DNA of 64,000 nt from NCBI RefSeq assembly GCF_902497555.1, contig NZ_CABVGP010000002.1, positions 74,501-138,500 of the forward strand, read 5' to 3'. This DNA is from Amycolatopsis camponoti (GTDB lineage Bacteria; Actinomycetota; Actinomycetes; Mycobacteriales; Pseudonocardiaceae). Below the pieces are notes generated by a model. The model was given only the letters and a program-made list of their open reading frames with translations. It did not search any database and had not been told where the DNA came from. Positions 40,236-48,737 of the stretch are shown piece by piece; the stretch's first letter is position 1, and every line of letters starts with the position of its first letter. A program made the translations under genes and the position numbers.

Positions 40236-42731
40236 CTACTTCCCGCTGGAGTACAACGCGCTCACGTCCGCGTCGGACAGGGCCCGGTCGTAGACGTGGA
40301 CCTGGTCGACCGCGCCGTTGAGGTAGTCGACCGGACCGCCGCCGTACTTGCCGCGGCCGATCACCGTGTGGCCCGTCGAGGCGTCGCCGAGGCAGACGCT
40401 CTTCGTGGCCGCCAGCTGCCCGTCGACGTACAGCTTCAACGTGCCCGAAGCCGCGTCGCGGACGCCGACCACGTGGTACCAGCGGTTCGCCTCGGGCGCC
40501 GCCGGCGCCAGGGCACGCGTGCCCACGAAGCTCATCGCCAGCCGGTGGTCCTGGCCCGAGTACTGCAGGAAGAACGCGCTGGTGTTGTCGCCGTCCTGGC
40601 TCACGATCGTCTGGAAGCCGTCACCGACGGCGTTGAACTTCACCCACGCCGCCGCGCTGTAGCTGCCTTCGGTGTTCACCAGGGACGCGCCCGTGTCGGC
40701 GTACTGGCCCGACCCGTTCACCGCCAGCGCCGAACCGCTCTTGCCCTCGGTCCAGGACGCGCCGCCGACGAGCGTGGCGTCGTGGTCGCCGACGCTGTCC
40801 GCGGCCGTGGTGCCCGCGTTCTCGTCGAAAGGGTACGCCGCGATGCCGTCGATGCCCGGCGTGCCCGCGGGCACCGACGGGCCCGAAACGGGCGTACCCG
40901 TCGCGCCCTTGATGACCGCGAGGTTCGCCGCGCGGACCGCCGCGAAGTCCATCTTCTGCACCTGCCGGTCGTAGGTGAAGAAGCCGTTGACCTCCTTCTC
41001 GACGTCCGTGGTCTGCGTGTAGACGCCGGCCGAGACGCCGCAGCGCTGGGCGACCAGCAGCAGGCGCTGCTGGAGTTCGCCGTAGCGCCGGGTCAGCGTC
41101 GCGCTGTCGGGCTCCATCTCGTAGGCGAAGCTGCCCGCCGCGTCGAACTCGTGGCCCGCGACCTTGAGGCCGAGGCCGCCGTACTCGCCGTCGACGGCCG
41201 CCCGGGTTCCGGTCTGCACCGGCGTTCCGGGGCCCGTGTAGGTGTGGTCGTCGTAGATGTCGCCGCGACCACTGTCCGGTTCGGACCTACAGCAGTTGAC
41301 GCCGGACTCGGCGTTCACCAAGCGCGAGGGATCCCACGACTTGACCTCGTCCGCGATCCGGCCGACCTCGTAGTCGCCCCAGCCTTCGTTGAACGGCACC
41401 CACGTGACGATCGACGGGAAGCTGCGGTGCTGGTCGATCATCCGCTTCATCTCGGACTCGTAGTTGACGCGCGACGCGGCCGACGGCTCGACGTCGTCCT
41501 TCATCGCCGGCATGTCCTGCCAGACCAGCAGGCCCAGCTTGTCGGCGTAGTAGTACCAGCGGTCCGGCTCGACCTTGATGTGCTTGCGCACCATGTTGAA
41601 GCCGAGCGCCTTCTCCTGCTCCAGGTCGAACTTCAGCGCCGCGTCGGTCGGTGCGGTGTAGATGCCGTCCGGCCAGAAGCCCTGGTCGAGCGGGCCGACC
41701 TGCATGACGAACTTGCCGTTGAGCAGCATCCGCTGCTTGCCGTCGGCGGTCTTGCCGACGCTGATCGACCGGATGCCGAAGTACGAACCCACTTCGTCGC
41801 CACCGGAGAGCTTCACCCGCAGGTCGTAGAGGAACGGGTCGTCCGGCGACCACAGGTGCGGCCGGTCCACCTTGAGCTTCAACGGCTTGTTCGCGTCGCC
41901 GGACACGCGTCCGACCGGGCGGCCGTGGTCGTAGGCGGTCGCTTCGACGCGCTGCTTCACCGGTCCGCCGACCAAGGCGTTCACCGTGACCGAGCCACTC
42001 GCCACGTCCGGGGTGACGTCGAGCCGGTCGATGTACGCGGTCGCGACCGGCTCCATCCAGACGGTCTGCCAGATGCCGGAGGACGGCGTGTAGAAGATGC
42101 CGTCGCCGGGCTGGCGCTGCTTGCCGATCGGCTGCCCGCCCTGGTCGTTCGGGTCGGCGACGCCGACCACGATCTCCTGGGTCTTGGCTGTGGTCAGCGC
42201 GTTGGTGACGTCGACGGAGAACGCGTCGTAGCCGCCGGTGTGGCGGGCGACGGTCTTGCCGTTGACGATCACCGTGGCGTCGTAGTCGACGGCCTGGAAG
42301 TGCAGCTGCAGCCGCTGTCCCTTGCCGATCTGCCAGTTCTTGGGGACCTCGAACGTGCGGCGGTACCACATGTTCGTCTCGTGGCGCATGATCCCGGACA
42401 GCGCGGACTCGACCGGGTACGGCACGAGGATCCGCTCGCCGAGCGTCTTGCCGATCGGCGCGGCCTCACCCGGGGCCGCCTTGGCGAACTCCCAGACGCC
42501 GTTGAGGTTCTGCCACTTGTCGCGGGTCAGCTGCGGCCGCGGGTAGTCGGGGAGCGCGTTCGACGGCGAGACGTCCTTGGTCCAGGGCGTCGACAACGGC
42601 GGGGTGAGCCGCTGCCACTGCGGTGCGTCGGCGGCGCTCGCGGCCGGCACGGTGCCGAGGCCGGCGACCGCGACGGCGAACGCCGCGGCGGCGGTCAGCC
42701 ATCTCCGGGTTTTTCGGGCAGGACGGAACAT
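40236..42731 (-). CDS. Secreted glycoside hydrolase family 2 enzyme with C-terminal LamG domain
   Basis: An 831-residue exported enzyme. A signal peptide (to about 33) precedes the GH2 sugar-binding jelly roll (QNLNGVWEFAKAAPG, ETNMWYRRTFEVPKNW), the Ig-like domain and the TIM barrel with the acid/base in VPFNEGWGDYE. The nucleophile is probably the E in VDGEYGGLG. A LamG/concanavalin-like domain follows at about 635-831 (EGSYSAAAWVKF, NRWYHVVGVRD, LNGAVDQVHVYDRAL). The family covers beta-galactosidase, glucuronidase, mannosidase and galactofuranosidase activities. It is the last gene of the LacI-controlled operon; AGGAGGT lies seven bases before the ATG. The linked transporter suggests a galactofuranoside target (inference). 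Confidence 0.9.
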   Translation of the reverse strand: MFRPARKTRRWLTAAAAFAVAVAGLGTVPAASAADAPQWQRLTPPLSTPWTKDVSPSNALPDYPRPQLTRDKWQNLNGVWEFAKAAPGEAAPIGKTLGERILVPYPVESALSGIMRHETNMWYRRTFEVPKNWQIGKGQRLQLHFQAVDYDATVIVNGKTVARHTGGYDAFSVDVTNALTTAKTQEIVVGVADPNDQGGQPIGKQRQPGDGIFYTPSSGIWQTVWMEPVATAYIDRLDVTPDVASGSVTVNALVGGPVKQRVEATAYDHGRPVGRVSGDANKPLKLKVDRPHLWSPDDPFLYDLRVKLSGGDEVGSYFGIRSISVGKTADGKQRMLLNGKFVMQVGPLDQGFWPDGIYTAPTDAALKFDLEQEKALGFNMVRKHIKVEPDRWYYYADKLGLLVWQDMPAMKDDVEPSAASRVNYESEMKRMIDQHRSFPSIVTWVPFNEGWGDYEVGRIADEVKSWDPSRLVNAESGVNCCRSEPDSGRGDIYDDHTYTGPGTPVQTGTRAAVDGEYGGLGLKVAGHEFDAAGSFAYEMEPDSATLTRRYGELQQRLLLVAQRCGVSAGVYTQTTDVEKEVNGFFTYDRQVQKMDFAAVRAANLAVIKGATGTPVSGPSVPAGTPGIDGIAAYPFDENAGTTAADSVGDHDATLVGGASWTEGKSGSALAVNGSGQYADTGASLVNTEGSYSAAAWVKFNAVGDGFQTIVSQDGDNTSAFFLQYSGQDHRLAMSFVGTRALAPAAPEANRWYHVVGVRDAASGTLKLYVDGQLAATKSVCLGDASTGHTVIGRGKYGGGPVDYLNGAVDQVHVYDRALSDADVSALYSSGK

Positions 42732-42763
42732 CGTTGAGACCTCCTGGTGAGGGGGAAGGGACC

Positions 42764-43744
42764 TCAGCGGGTTCGGGAACGCGCCAGCAGGCGCTGGATC
42801 ACCACGACGACGAGCAGGAAGGCCCCGCTCACCACCGTCTGGTAGTTGGAGTCGAGGGTGCCGATCTGGTTGATGACGTTCTGGATCAGCGTGCGCAGCA
42901 GCACGCCGACGAGGGTGCCGATGATCGTCCCGGCGCCGCCGGTGAGCAGCGTGCCGCCGATGACGACGACCGAGATCGCGTCCAGCTCGGTGCCGACGCC
43001 GATCACCGTGACGCCGGACTGCAGGTACGCGGCGGTGAGGACGCCGGCGAACCCGGCGAGCGCGCCGCTGAGCGTGTAGAGGCTGATCTTGGTGCGGGCC
43101 ACCGGAAGGCCCATGAGCAGCGCGGACTGCTCGGCGCCGCCGATGGCAAACACCGACTGGCCGAACCGGGTGCGGCGCAGCAGCAGCCCGCCGAGGGCGA
43201 AGAGCACGAGGGTCAGGTAGACCGGGACGCCGATGCCGAAGATCGTGCCCTGCCCGAGCCAGAGGAACGCCGAGCCCGGGTCCACTTTGTACGTCGTCGC
43301 GCCCTCGGACGTCAGCGCCAGCAACAGGCCCCGGGCGAACAGCAGCGACGCCAGCGTGACGATGAAAGGCGCCATTCCGGTGCGCGCGATGAGCACGCCG
43401 TTGACGAAGCCGATCAGCGAACACACGGCCAGCGGCAACAGGATCGCGACGACCAGGCCGTACTGCGCGCCGTACGCGGCGAGGACGCCGCCGAGCGCGT
43501 AGTTCGAACCGACCGAGAGGTCGATGCCGCCGGAGATGATCACGAACGTCATGCCGAGCGCGATCACGGCGAGGAACGAGCCCTGCAGCACGAGGCTGCG
43601 CAGGTTGTCCGCGGTGCCGAAGTGCGGGAACGCGAACCACGCGGCGGCGACGCCGAGCACGAGCACGACGGCCGCGCCCTGACGTTGCAGGACACCGGCG
43701 AAAGCGGCGTTGCGCGCGTTCGTCTGAGTACTGGTGGCCGTCAT
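42764..43744 (-). CDS. Sugar ABC transporter permease, YjfF-like
   Basis: A 326-residue RbsC-family permease with about ten membrane segments. GMTFVIISGGIDLSVGS and PFIVTLASLLFARGLLLAL are diagnostic of the branched ribose/galactofuranose family. SEGATTYKVDPGSAFLWLG and AIGGAEQSALLMGLPVARTKI recall E. coli YjfF. It overlaps the other permease gene (ATGA at 43741-43744). Two different permeases with a twin-domain ATPase are the layout of the YtfQRT-YjfF importer. Confidence 0.88.
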   Translation of the reverse strand: MTATSTQTNARNAAFAGVLQRQGAAVVLVLGVAAAWFAFPHFGTADNLRSLVLQGSFLAVIALGMTFVIISGGIDLSVGSNYALGGVLAAYGAQYGLVVAILLPLAVCSLIGFVNGVLIARTGMAPFIVTLASLLFARGLLLALTSEGATTYKVDPGSAFLWLGQGTIFGIGVPVYLTLVLFALGGLLLRRTRFGQSVFAIGGAEQSALLMGLPVARTKISLYTLSGALAGFAGVLTAAYLQSGVTVIGVGTELDAISVVVIGGTLLTGGAGTIIGTLVGVLLRTLIQNVINQIGTLDSNYQTVVSGAFLLVVVVIQRLLARSRTR

Positions 43745-44703
43745 CGGCTGCTCCGCTCGCGCGCGACGTAGACCGCGACGATGATGATGGCCGCCTGGAC
43801 CATCTGCGCGGTGGAGTCCGGCAGGTTGTGCTTGATCAGGGTGGCCTGGACGAGCTGCATGAGCAGCGCGCCGAACACGGTGCCGAGCACGCGGACCCGG
43901 CCGCCGGTCAGCGGCGTGCCGCCGACGACGACCGCGGTGATCGCGGACAGCTCCATGAGCAGGCCGACGTCGCTCGGATCGCTGGCGGCCAGCCGCGACG
44001 TCGCCAGCACGCCGGCCATCGCGGCCAGTGCCCCGGAGATGACGTAGACGCTGATGAGCACGCGTTTCACCGGCAGCCCGGCCAGGGTGCTCGCGGTGCG
44101 GTTGCCGCCGACGGCGACCAGGTGCCTGCCGAACGTCGTGCGCTGCACGACCAGCCCGGCCAGCACCGCGAGCACGCCCGCGACGATGACCATGATCGGC
44201 ACGCCCAGGAAGTCACCGGTACCCAGCTCCAGGAACTCCTGGTTGTGCAGCTGGACGAGCTGGCCGTGGGCGATCACGAGCGCGAGCCCGCGGCCGCCGA
44301 CCAGCAAGGCGAGTGTCGCGATGATCGGCTGGATCCCCAGGTACGCCACCAGGTATCCGCTGAACAGGCCCGACACGATCCCGGCGATGACCGCGACGAC
44401 GATCGCCGTCAGCGGGCCGGCGCCGAGGTAGAGCGGGATGAGCGCGGCCGAGATCGACATCACCGAGCCGACCGACAGGTCGATGCCCTCGGTGCCGATC
44501 ACCAGCGCCATGCCGAGCGCGACGATGCAGACCGGCGCCGCCTGCACCAGCTGGGTGCGGAAGTTGGCCGCGGACAGGAAGTTCTCGGTGAACGCGATGT
44601 TGAACAGCAGCAGCACGACGACGGCCAGGTAGACGCCGTAGTTCTGCAGCCACGCCGTGACTTTCGCGCGGTCGGGGGTCTTCGTCAGGGTGGCGCTAGA
44701 CAT
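43741..44703 (-). CDS. Sugar ABC transporter permease, YtfT/RbsC-like
   Basis: A 320-residue permease of the RbsC/XylH family. It has NFLSAANFRTQLVQAAPVCIVALGMALVIGTEGIDLSVGS, IQPIIATLALLVGGRGLALVI and VAVGGNRTASTLAGLPVKRVL. There are about ten transmembrane helices. It overlaps the ATPase gene by 8 bases and the YjfF-like gene by ATGA, so the set is made together. It corresponds to YtfT in the galactofuranose importer layout. Confidence 0.88.
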   Translation of the reverse strand: MSSATLTKTPDRAKVTAWLQNYGVYLAVVVLLLFNIAFTENFLSAANFRTQLVQAAPVCIVALGMALVIGTEGIDLSVGSVMSISAALIPLYLGAGPLTAIVVAVIAGIVSGLFSGYLVAYLGIQPIIATLALLVGGRGLALVIAHGQLVQLHNQEFLELGTGDFLGVPIMVIVAGVLAVLAGLVVQRTTFGRHLVAVGGNRTASTLAGLPVKRVLISVYVISGALAAMAGVLATSRLAASDPSDVGLLMELSAITAVVVGGTPLTGGRVRVLGTVFGALLMQLVQATLIKHNLPDSTAQMVQAAIIIVAVYVARERSSR

Positions 44704-46222
44704 CGTTGTCAGCCTCGGCTGCGATCGCGGTCAAGACGTTCTCCTCGGTGATGCGGTCGCCGGTCAGCTCGCCGACGACCGAGCCGTCGCGCAGCACGAC
44801 CACGCGGTCGGAGCCGTCGATCAGCTCTTCCAGCTCGGACGAGATGAGCAGCACGCCGAGCCCTTCCTGCGCGAGCTCGTCGATCAGCGCCTGCACTTCG
44901 GCCTTGGCGCCGACGTCGATGCCGCGCGTCGGCTCGTCGAGCAGGAGGATCTTCGGACCGGTGGCGAGCCAGCGGGCGAGCAGTACCTTTTGCTGGTTGC
45001 CGCCCGACAGCTCGGACACCTTCTGCTCCGGGCTGGACGCCTTGATCCGCAGGCGTTCCATGAAGATCTTCACGACCTTGTCCTGCTTGGCCTTGCTGAC
45101 CAGGCCGAACGGCGAGAGCGTCGGCAACGCGGCCAGCACGATGTTCTCGCGCACGGACAGGTTCGGGATGATCCCGTCGGTCTTGCGGTCCTCGGCCAGC
45201 AGCGCGATCCCGGCCCGCATGGCGGCCTTGATCTTGCCCTTCTTGAGCGGTTTCCCGGCGAGGAGCACGGATCCGCCGTCGAGCGGGAACGCGCCGACGA
45301 TGGCCCGCGCGGTCTCGCTGCGGCCGGAGCCGAGCAGACCGGCCAAGCCCACGACCTCGCCGGGCCGGATGCTCACCGAGACGTCGTGCAGCTTCCGCAT
45401 GCCGGACAGGTGTTCCGCCTTGAGCAACGGCTCGCGCTCGACGTCGTGTTCCTCGCCGAACGCCGTGACGCCCTCTTCGCGGATCTGCTTGATTTCGCGG
45501 CCGAGCATCTTGGACACCAATTCGATGCGTGGCAGGTCCTTCAACGGTCCACTGTGGACGACCCGGCCGTCGCGCAGCACCGTGACGCTCTCGCAGACCC
45601 GGTACAGCTCGTCCATCCGGTGGCTGACGTAGACGATCGCGATGCCTTCCGCGTGCAGGCGGTTCAGCACCTCGAAGAGCGTCTCGACCTCGCGCGGCTC
45701 GAGCGACGACGTCGGTTCGTCCATGATGACGACCTTGGCGTCGGTCGAGACCGCGCGAGCGAGGGCGACCATCTGCTGCGCCCCGACCGCCAGGGTGTGC
45801 AGCGGGCGCTTGACGTCGTCGTCGATGCCGTAGCCCTTGAGCAGCTCGCGGGCATCGGCGTACATCTTGGACCAGTCGACGAGGCCGGCCTTCGTGCGCG
45901 GCTCGCGGCCGAGGAAGACGTTACCGGCGATGCTCATCAGCGGGACGAGGTTGACCTCCTGGTAGATCGTGGAGATCCCGGCCCGCTGCGCGTCGATCGG
46001 CTGCTTGAACGTCACCGGCTCGCCGAGGTGGCGCACCTCGCCCTCGTCGGGCTGGTAGACGCCGGTGAGCACCTTGATGAGCGTGGACTTGCCCGCGCCG
46101 TTCTCGCCGACGAGCGCGTGCACCTCGCCCGGCCGGAGCGCGAAGCTGACGTCGTCGAGCGCGAGGGTGCCGGGGAACCGCTTGGTCACCCCGGCCACCT
46201 CGAGCACCGGTGCGGTCGTCAT
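44696..46222 (-). CDS. Twin-domain sugar ABC transporter ATPase (YtfR/RbsA-like)
   Basis: A 508-residue ATPase with two nucleotide-binding domains. The first has VGENGAGKSTLIKVLTGVYQPDEGEV, the degenerate signature region VGAQQMVALARA and VIMDEPTSSLEPREVETLF. The second has GLLGSGRSETARAI in the P-loop place, then LSGGNQQKVLLARWL and LLLDEPTRGIDVGAKAEV. This is the RbsA/YtfR pattern, with a degenerate second Walker A (no GKS). The ATG at 46222 has GAGGA seven bases upstream. An ATG at 46252 overlaps the previous stop by one base and is possible, adding ten residues. Confidence 0.9.
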   Translation of the reverse strand: MTTAPVLEVAGVTKRFPGTLALDDVSFALRPGEVHALVGENGAGKSTLIKVLTGVYQPDEGEVRHLGEPVTFKQPIDAQRAGISTIYQEVNLVPLMSIAGNVFLGREPRTKAGLVDWSKMYADARELLKGYGIDDDVKRPLHTLAVGAQQMVALARAVSTDAKVVIMDEPTSSLEPREVETLFEVLNRLHAEGIAIVYVSHRMDELYRVCESVTVLRDGRVVHSGPLKDLPRIELVSKMLGREIKQIREEGVTAFGEEHDVEREPLLKAEHLSGMRKLHDVSVSIRPGEVVGLAGLLGSGRSETARAIVGAFPLDGGSVLLAGKPLKKGKIKAAMRAGIALLAEDRKTDGIIPNLSVRENIVLAALPTLSPFGLVSKAKQDKVVKIFMERLRIKASSPEQKVSELSGGNQQKVLLARWLATGPKILLLDEPTRGIDVGAKAEVQALIDELAQEGLGVLLISSELEELIDGSDRVVVLRDGSVVGELTGDRITEENVLTAIAAEADNDV

Positions 46223-46251
46223 GGCGACGTCCTCTTCGGTGGCTGCCGTCA

Positions 46252-47328
46252 TCAGTACGCGTTCCCGACCTTCTGGGACGCGTTGGTCTCGTCGTACTGG
46301 TCGTCGGTGATGACGACCGAGGCCGGGATGGCTTCGCCGCTCTCGAACTTCTGCAGCGTCTGGAAGGCCAGCGGGCCGAAGCGCGGGTTGGACTCGATCA
46401 CGGCGTTGTAGCTGCCGTCGGCGATGAGCTGCACGGCGTTGCGGGTGCCGTCGATGGAGACGACCTTGACGTCCTTGCCCGGCGTCTTGCCCGCCGTCTT
46501 CAGCGCGTTGACCGCGCCGACGCCCATCTCGTCGTTCTCGGCGTACACCGCGGTGATGTCGGGGTGGCTCTGGATGAGCTGCTCCATCACGGCCTGGCCC
46601 TTGGAGCGGTCGAACTCGCCGGTCTGCTCGGCGACCACGGACAGCCCGGACGTCTTGGCCAGCTCGTCCTTGAAGCCCTTGGTGCGGTCGGTGGTCACGT
46701 TGTTGCCGGACGAGCCGAGCAGGATCGCGACCTTGCCGGTGCCGCCGGTGACGCGGGCCATCTCCTGCGCGGCGCGCTTGCCCTGCTCGACGAAGTTCGA
46801 GCCGATGAAGGTCAGGTAGTCGGTGCAGGGCTGCGACGTCACCTTGCGGTCGATGGTGACGACCGGGACCTTCTTGGCCTTCGCCGCGTCGAGCGCGGGC
46901 TGGAGGCCGTCGGAGTTCAGCGGCGCGACGACGAGCAGCTGCGCGCCGCGGTCGAGCATCGACTTGATGTCGCTGATCTGCTTGTTCAGGTCGCTCTGGG
47001 CGTTCGTGACGAGCAGCTTGTCGCTCGCGATGCCGAGCTTGGCGGCTTCGTCCTTGATGGACTGCGTCTCGGCGATCCGGAAGGGGTTGGCTTCCTTTTC
47101 GGACTGTGAGAAACCGACTACCGCGGTCTTCAGGTCGACCTTCGGGTAACCGGTCTTGTCGATGGTGCAGCCGTCGGCGCTCGGGGCGACGGACTGCGCG
47201 GACGCGGCCGGGCCACCCCCGTTGGAGGGGGCGGCCGGGGTCTCTTCCCGGCTGGTGCAGGAGGTGAGGGTGAGCGCGGCGGCGGCCGCGGTGACCAGGA
47301 CCAGGCGGGGACGGGTGGACAGCGGCAC
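46252..47328 (-). CDS. Sugar-binding lipoprotein of ABC importer (YtfQ-like)
   Basis: A 358-residue periplasmic-binding family 1 lipoprotein. The lipobox is LTLTSC (cysteine near residue 24), followed by a Gly/Pro/Ser linker. The binding domain has KTAVVGFSQSEKEANPFRIAETQSIKDEAAKLG, LLVVAPLNSDGLQPALDAAK, VPVVTIDRKV and VAILLGSSGNNVTTDR. The opening FSQSE and the R in NPFRIAE recall the galactofuranose-binding YtfQ. It is first in the operon, under the LacI-site-covered promoter. The GTG at 47328 has GAGGAG upstream. Confidence 0.9.
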   Translation of the reverse strand: MPLSTRPRLVLVTAAAAALTLTSCTSREETPAAPSNGGGPAASAQSVAPSADGCTIDKTGYPKVDLKTAVVGFSQSEKEANPFRIAETQSIKDEAAKLGIASDKLLVTNAQSDLNKQISDIKSMLDRGAQLLVVAPLNSDGLQPALDAAKAKKVPVVTIDRKVTSQPCTDYLTFIGSNFVEQGKRAAQEMARVTGGTGKVAILLGSSGNNVTTDRTKGFKDELAKTSGLSVVAEQTGEFDRSKGQAVMEQLIQSHPDITAVYAENDEMGVGAVNALKTAGKTPGKDVKVVSIDGTRNAVQLIADGSYNAVIESNPRFGPLAFQTLQKFESGEAIPASVVITDDQYDETNASQKVGNAY

Positions 47329-47402
47329 GGTGACTCCTCGGGCAGCGACGGTGGGGCCCGCTCACCGGGGTGATCGGAGTCACCGCGGGAGCCTTGAGGT
47401 AC

Positions 47403-47452
47403 TTTTTACATCGTTGGAACAACGTTGTAAACCGGCAAATTGTCGCTATGCT
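47403..47452. promoter_or_regulatory. Divergent promoters overlapped by a LacI-type operator
   Basis: The 25-bp imperfect palindrome at 47406-47430 has arms TTACATCGTTG and CAACGTTGTAA around GAA, with one mismatch per arm pair; its right part contains the perfect ACAACGTTGT. On the minus strand TTTACA (47431-47426) and TAAAAA (47408-47403) are 17 bases apart and flank it. On the + strand TTGTAA (47425-47430) and TATGCT (47447-47452) form the likely LacI promoter. Binding would shut both. Confidence 0.75.
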
Positions 47453-47481
47453 TCGGCTCACCATCTGAGAAGGAGCCGCCC

Positions 47482-48483
47482 GTGACCGTGACGCTCAAAG
47501 ACGTCGCCACGCTCGCCGGAGTGTCGGTGAAGACGGTGTCGAACGTGGTGAACGGCTACGCGTTCGTCAAGCCGGAGAACCGCCGGCGGGTGGAGGAAGC
47601 CCTGGCGGCGACCGGGTACCGGCCGAACGTGGGTGCGCGCAACCTGCGTCGCGGCCGCACGGGGTTCCTGGCGCTGATGGTGCCGGAGCTGTCGATCCCG
47701 TACTTCGGCGAGCTGGCGGGCCTGGTCATCACGGCGGCGCAGAAGCGCGGCTGGAGCGTCCTGATCGAGCAGACCCAGGGGACGCGGTCCCGGGAGCGGG
47801 AGACGCTGTTCTCGCTGGGCCCGCACCTGGTCGACGGGGCCCTGGTGCACCCGGAGGCCCTGGAGGCGGCGGACTTCCCGTCACCGGGCGAGATCCCGCT
47901 GGTGATGCTGGGCGAGCACGCGGTCGACGTGCCGATCGACCACGTGGCGATCGACAACGTCCTCGCGGCGCAGACGGCGGTGTCCCACCTGGCGTCTTTG
48001 GGGCGCACACGGATCGCGGCGATCGGACGCAATCCGGCCCGTGGGACGTCTTCCCAGCGTCTGGCCGGGTATCGAGCGGGACTTGCCGCGGCCGGTCTGT
48101 CCTATTCGGACGCACTGGTGGCACCGGCGGAGAAGTGGCACCGGTCGGTGGGAGCGGCGGCGATGCGGTCGTTGCTGGCGTCGTCATCGCCGCCGGACGC
48201 GGTGTTCTGCTTCAACGACCTGCTGGCGATCGGCGCGTTGCGGGCGGTGGCGGAGCTGGGGCTGCGGGTGCCGGAGGACGTGGCGATCGTGGGGTTCGAC
48301 AACAACGAGGAGAGCGCGTTTTCGCTGCCGGCGTTGACGACGATCGCCCCGGACAAGACCGCGCTGGCCGAGGCGGCGATCGACCTGGTGCACCGGCGCA
48401 TCACGGGGGACAAGACCTTGCCGGCGCAGGACATCCAGACGCCGTTCGCGTTGGAGATCCGGGAAAGCACCCAGGGCCGCTGA
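47482..48483 (+). CDS. LacI family repressor of the GH2/sugar importer operon
   Basis: A 333-residue LacI/GalR regulator. The N-terminal headpiece TLKDVATLAGVSVKTVSNVVNGYAFV is followed by the hinge ALAATGYRPNVGARNLRRGRT and a periplasmic-binding-type effector domain (FLALMVPELSIPYFGELAGLV, VAIVGFDNNEESAFSLPALTTI). It diverges from the transporter operon across the operator at 47406-47430, which also covers its own promoter. The effector is probably the imported sugar. The GTG at 47482 has AAGGAG upstream; a second GTG two codons later is possible. Confidence 0.92.
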   Translation: MTVTLKDVATLAGVSVKTVSNVVNGYAFVKPENRRRVEEALAATGYRPNVGARNLRRGRTGFLALMVPELSIPYFGELAGLVITAAQKRGWSVLIEQTQGTRSRERETLFSLGPHLVDGALVHPEALEAADFPSPGEIPLVMLGEHAVDVPIDHVAIDNVLAAQTAVSHLASLGRTRIAAIGRNPARGTSSQRLAGYRAGLAAAGLSYSDALVAPAEKWHRSVGAAAMRSLLASSSPPDAVFCFNDLLAIGALRAVAELGLRVPEDVAIVGFDNNEESAFSLPALTTIAPDKTALAEAAIDLVHRRITGDKTLPAQDIQTPFALEIRESTQGR

Positions 48484-48602
48484 GCGTCAGCAGGGCGCGA
48501 CTGCTCCGGTCGTGCCGACCGCGCACCAGCCGGGATGGGTCGCGAGCCAGGCGTCGCGTTCACGAGGTCACCAGGGCCGTTGGACCCGAGACGAACCGGC
48601 CG

Positions 48603-48732
48603 ACTCGCGTACCCAGCCGGACGACACGCGTACCTGGGTGGACGACACGGCCTGGCTGTCTGCGGTGCGGCGTGTCGTCCGTTCCGGTACGCGTGTCGTC
48701 CGCGCGAGTACGCGTGTCGTCCTGCTGGGTAC
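48603..48732. repeat. Large inverted array of 21-22-bp units
   Basis: The left arm (48603-48656) holds copies of GGACGACACGCGTACC with period about 21. The right arm (48668-48732) holds the reverse form GGTACGCGTGTCGTCC two to three times. The reverse complement of the right arm aligns with the left arm over about 40 bases, including CGTACCCAGC and the CGTAC spacings. The loop is about 11 bases. It lies between convergent genes and may act as a terminator or be a multicopy palindromic element. The remaining gap 48484-48602 shows nothing clear. Confidence 0.75.
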
Positions 48733-48737
48733 GTGGG

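Noticed and set aside
37614..42737. A 1,707-codon open frame on the + strand opposite the DNRLRE and GH2 genes
   Set aside because: Its product is a run of Arg, Val, Asp and His with no domain, the mirror image of high-GC coding on the other strand. Both minus-strand genes have signal peptides and clear domains.
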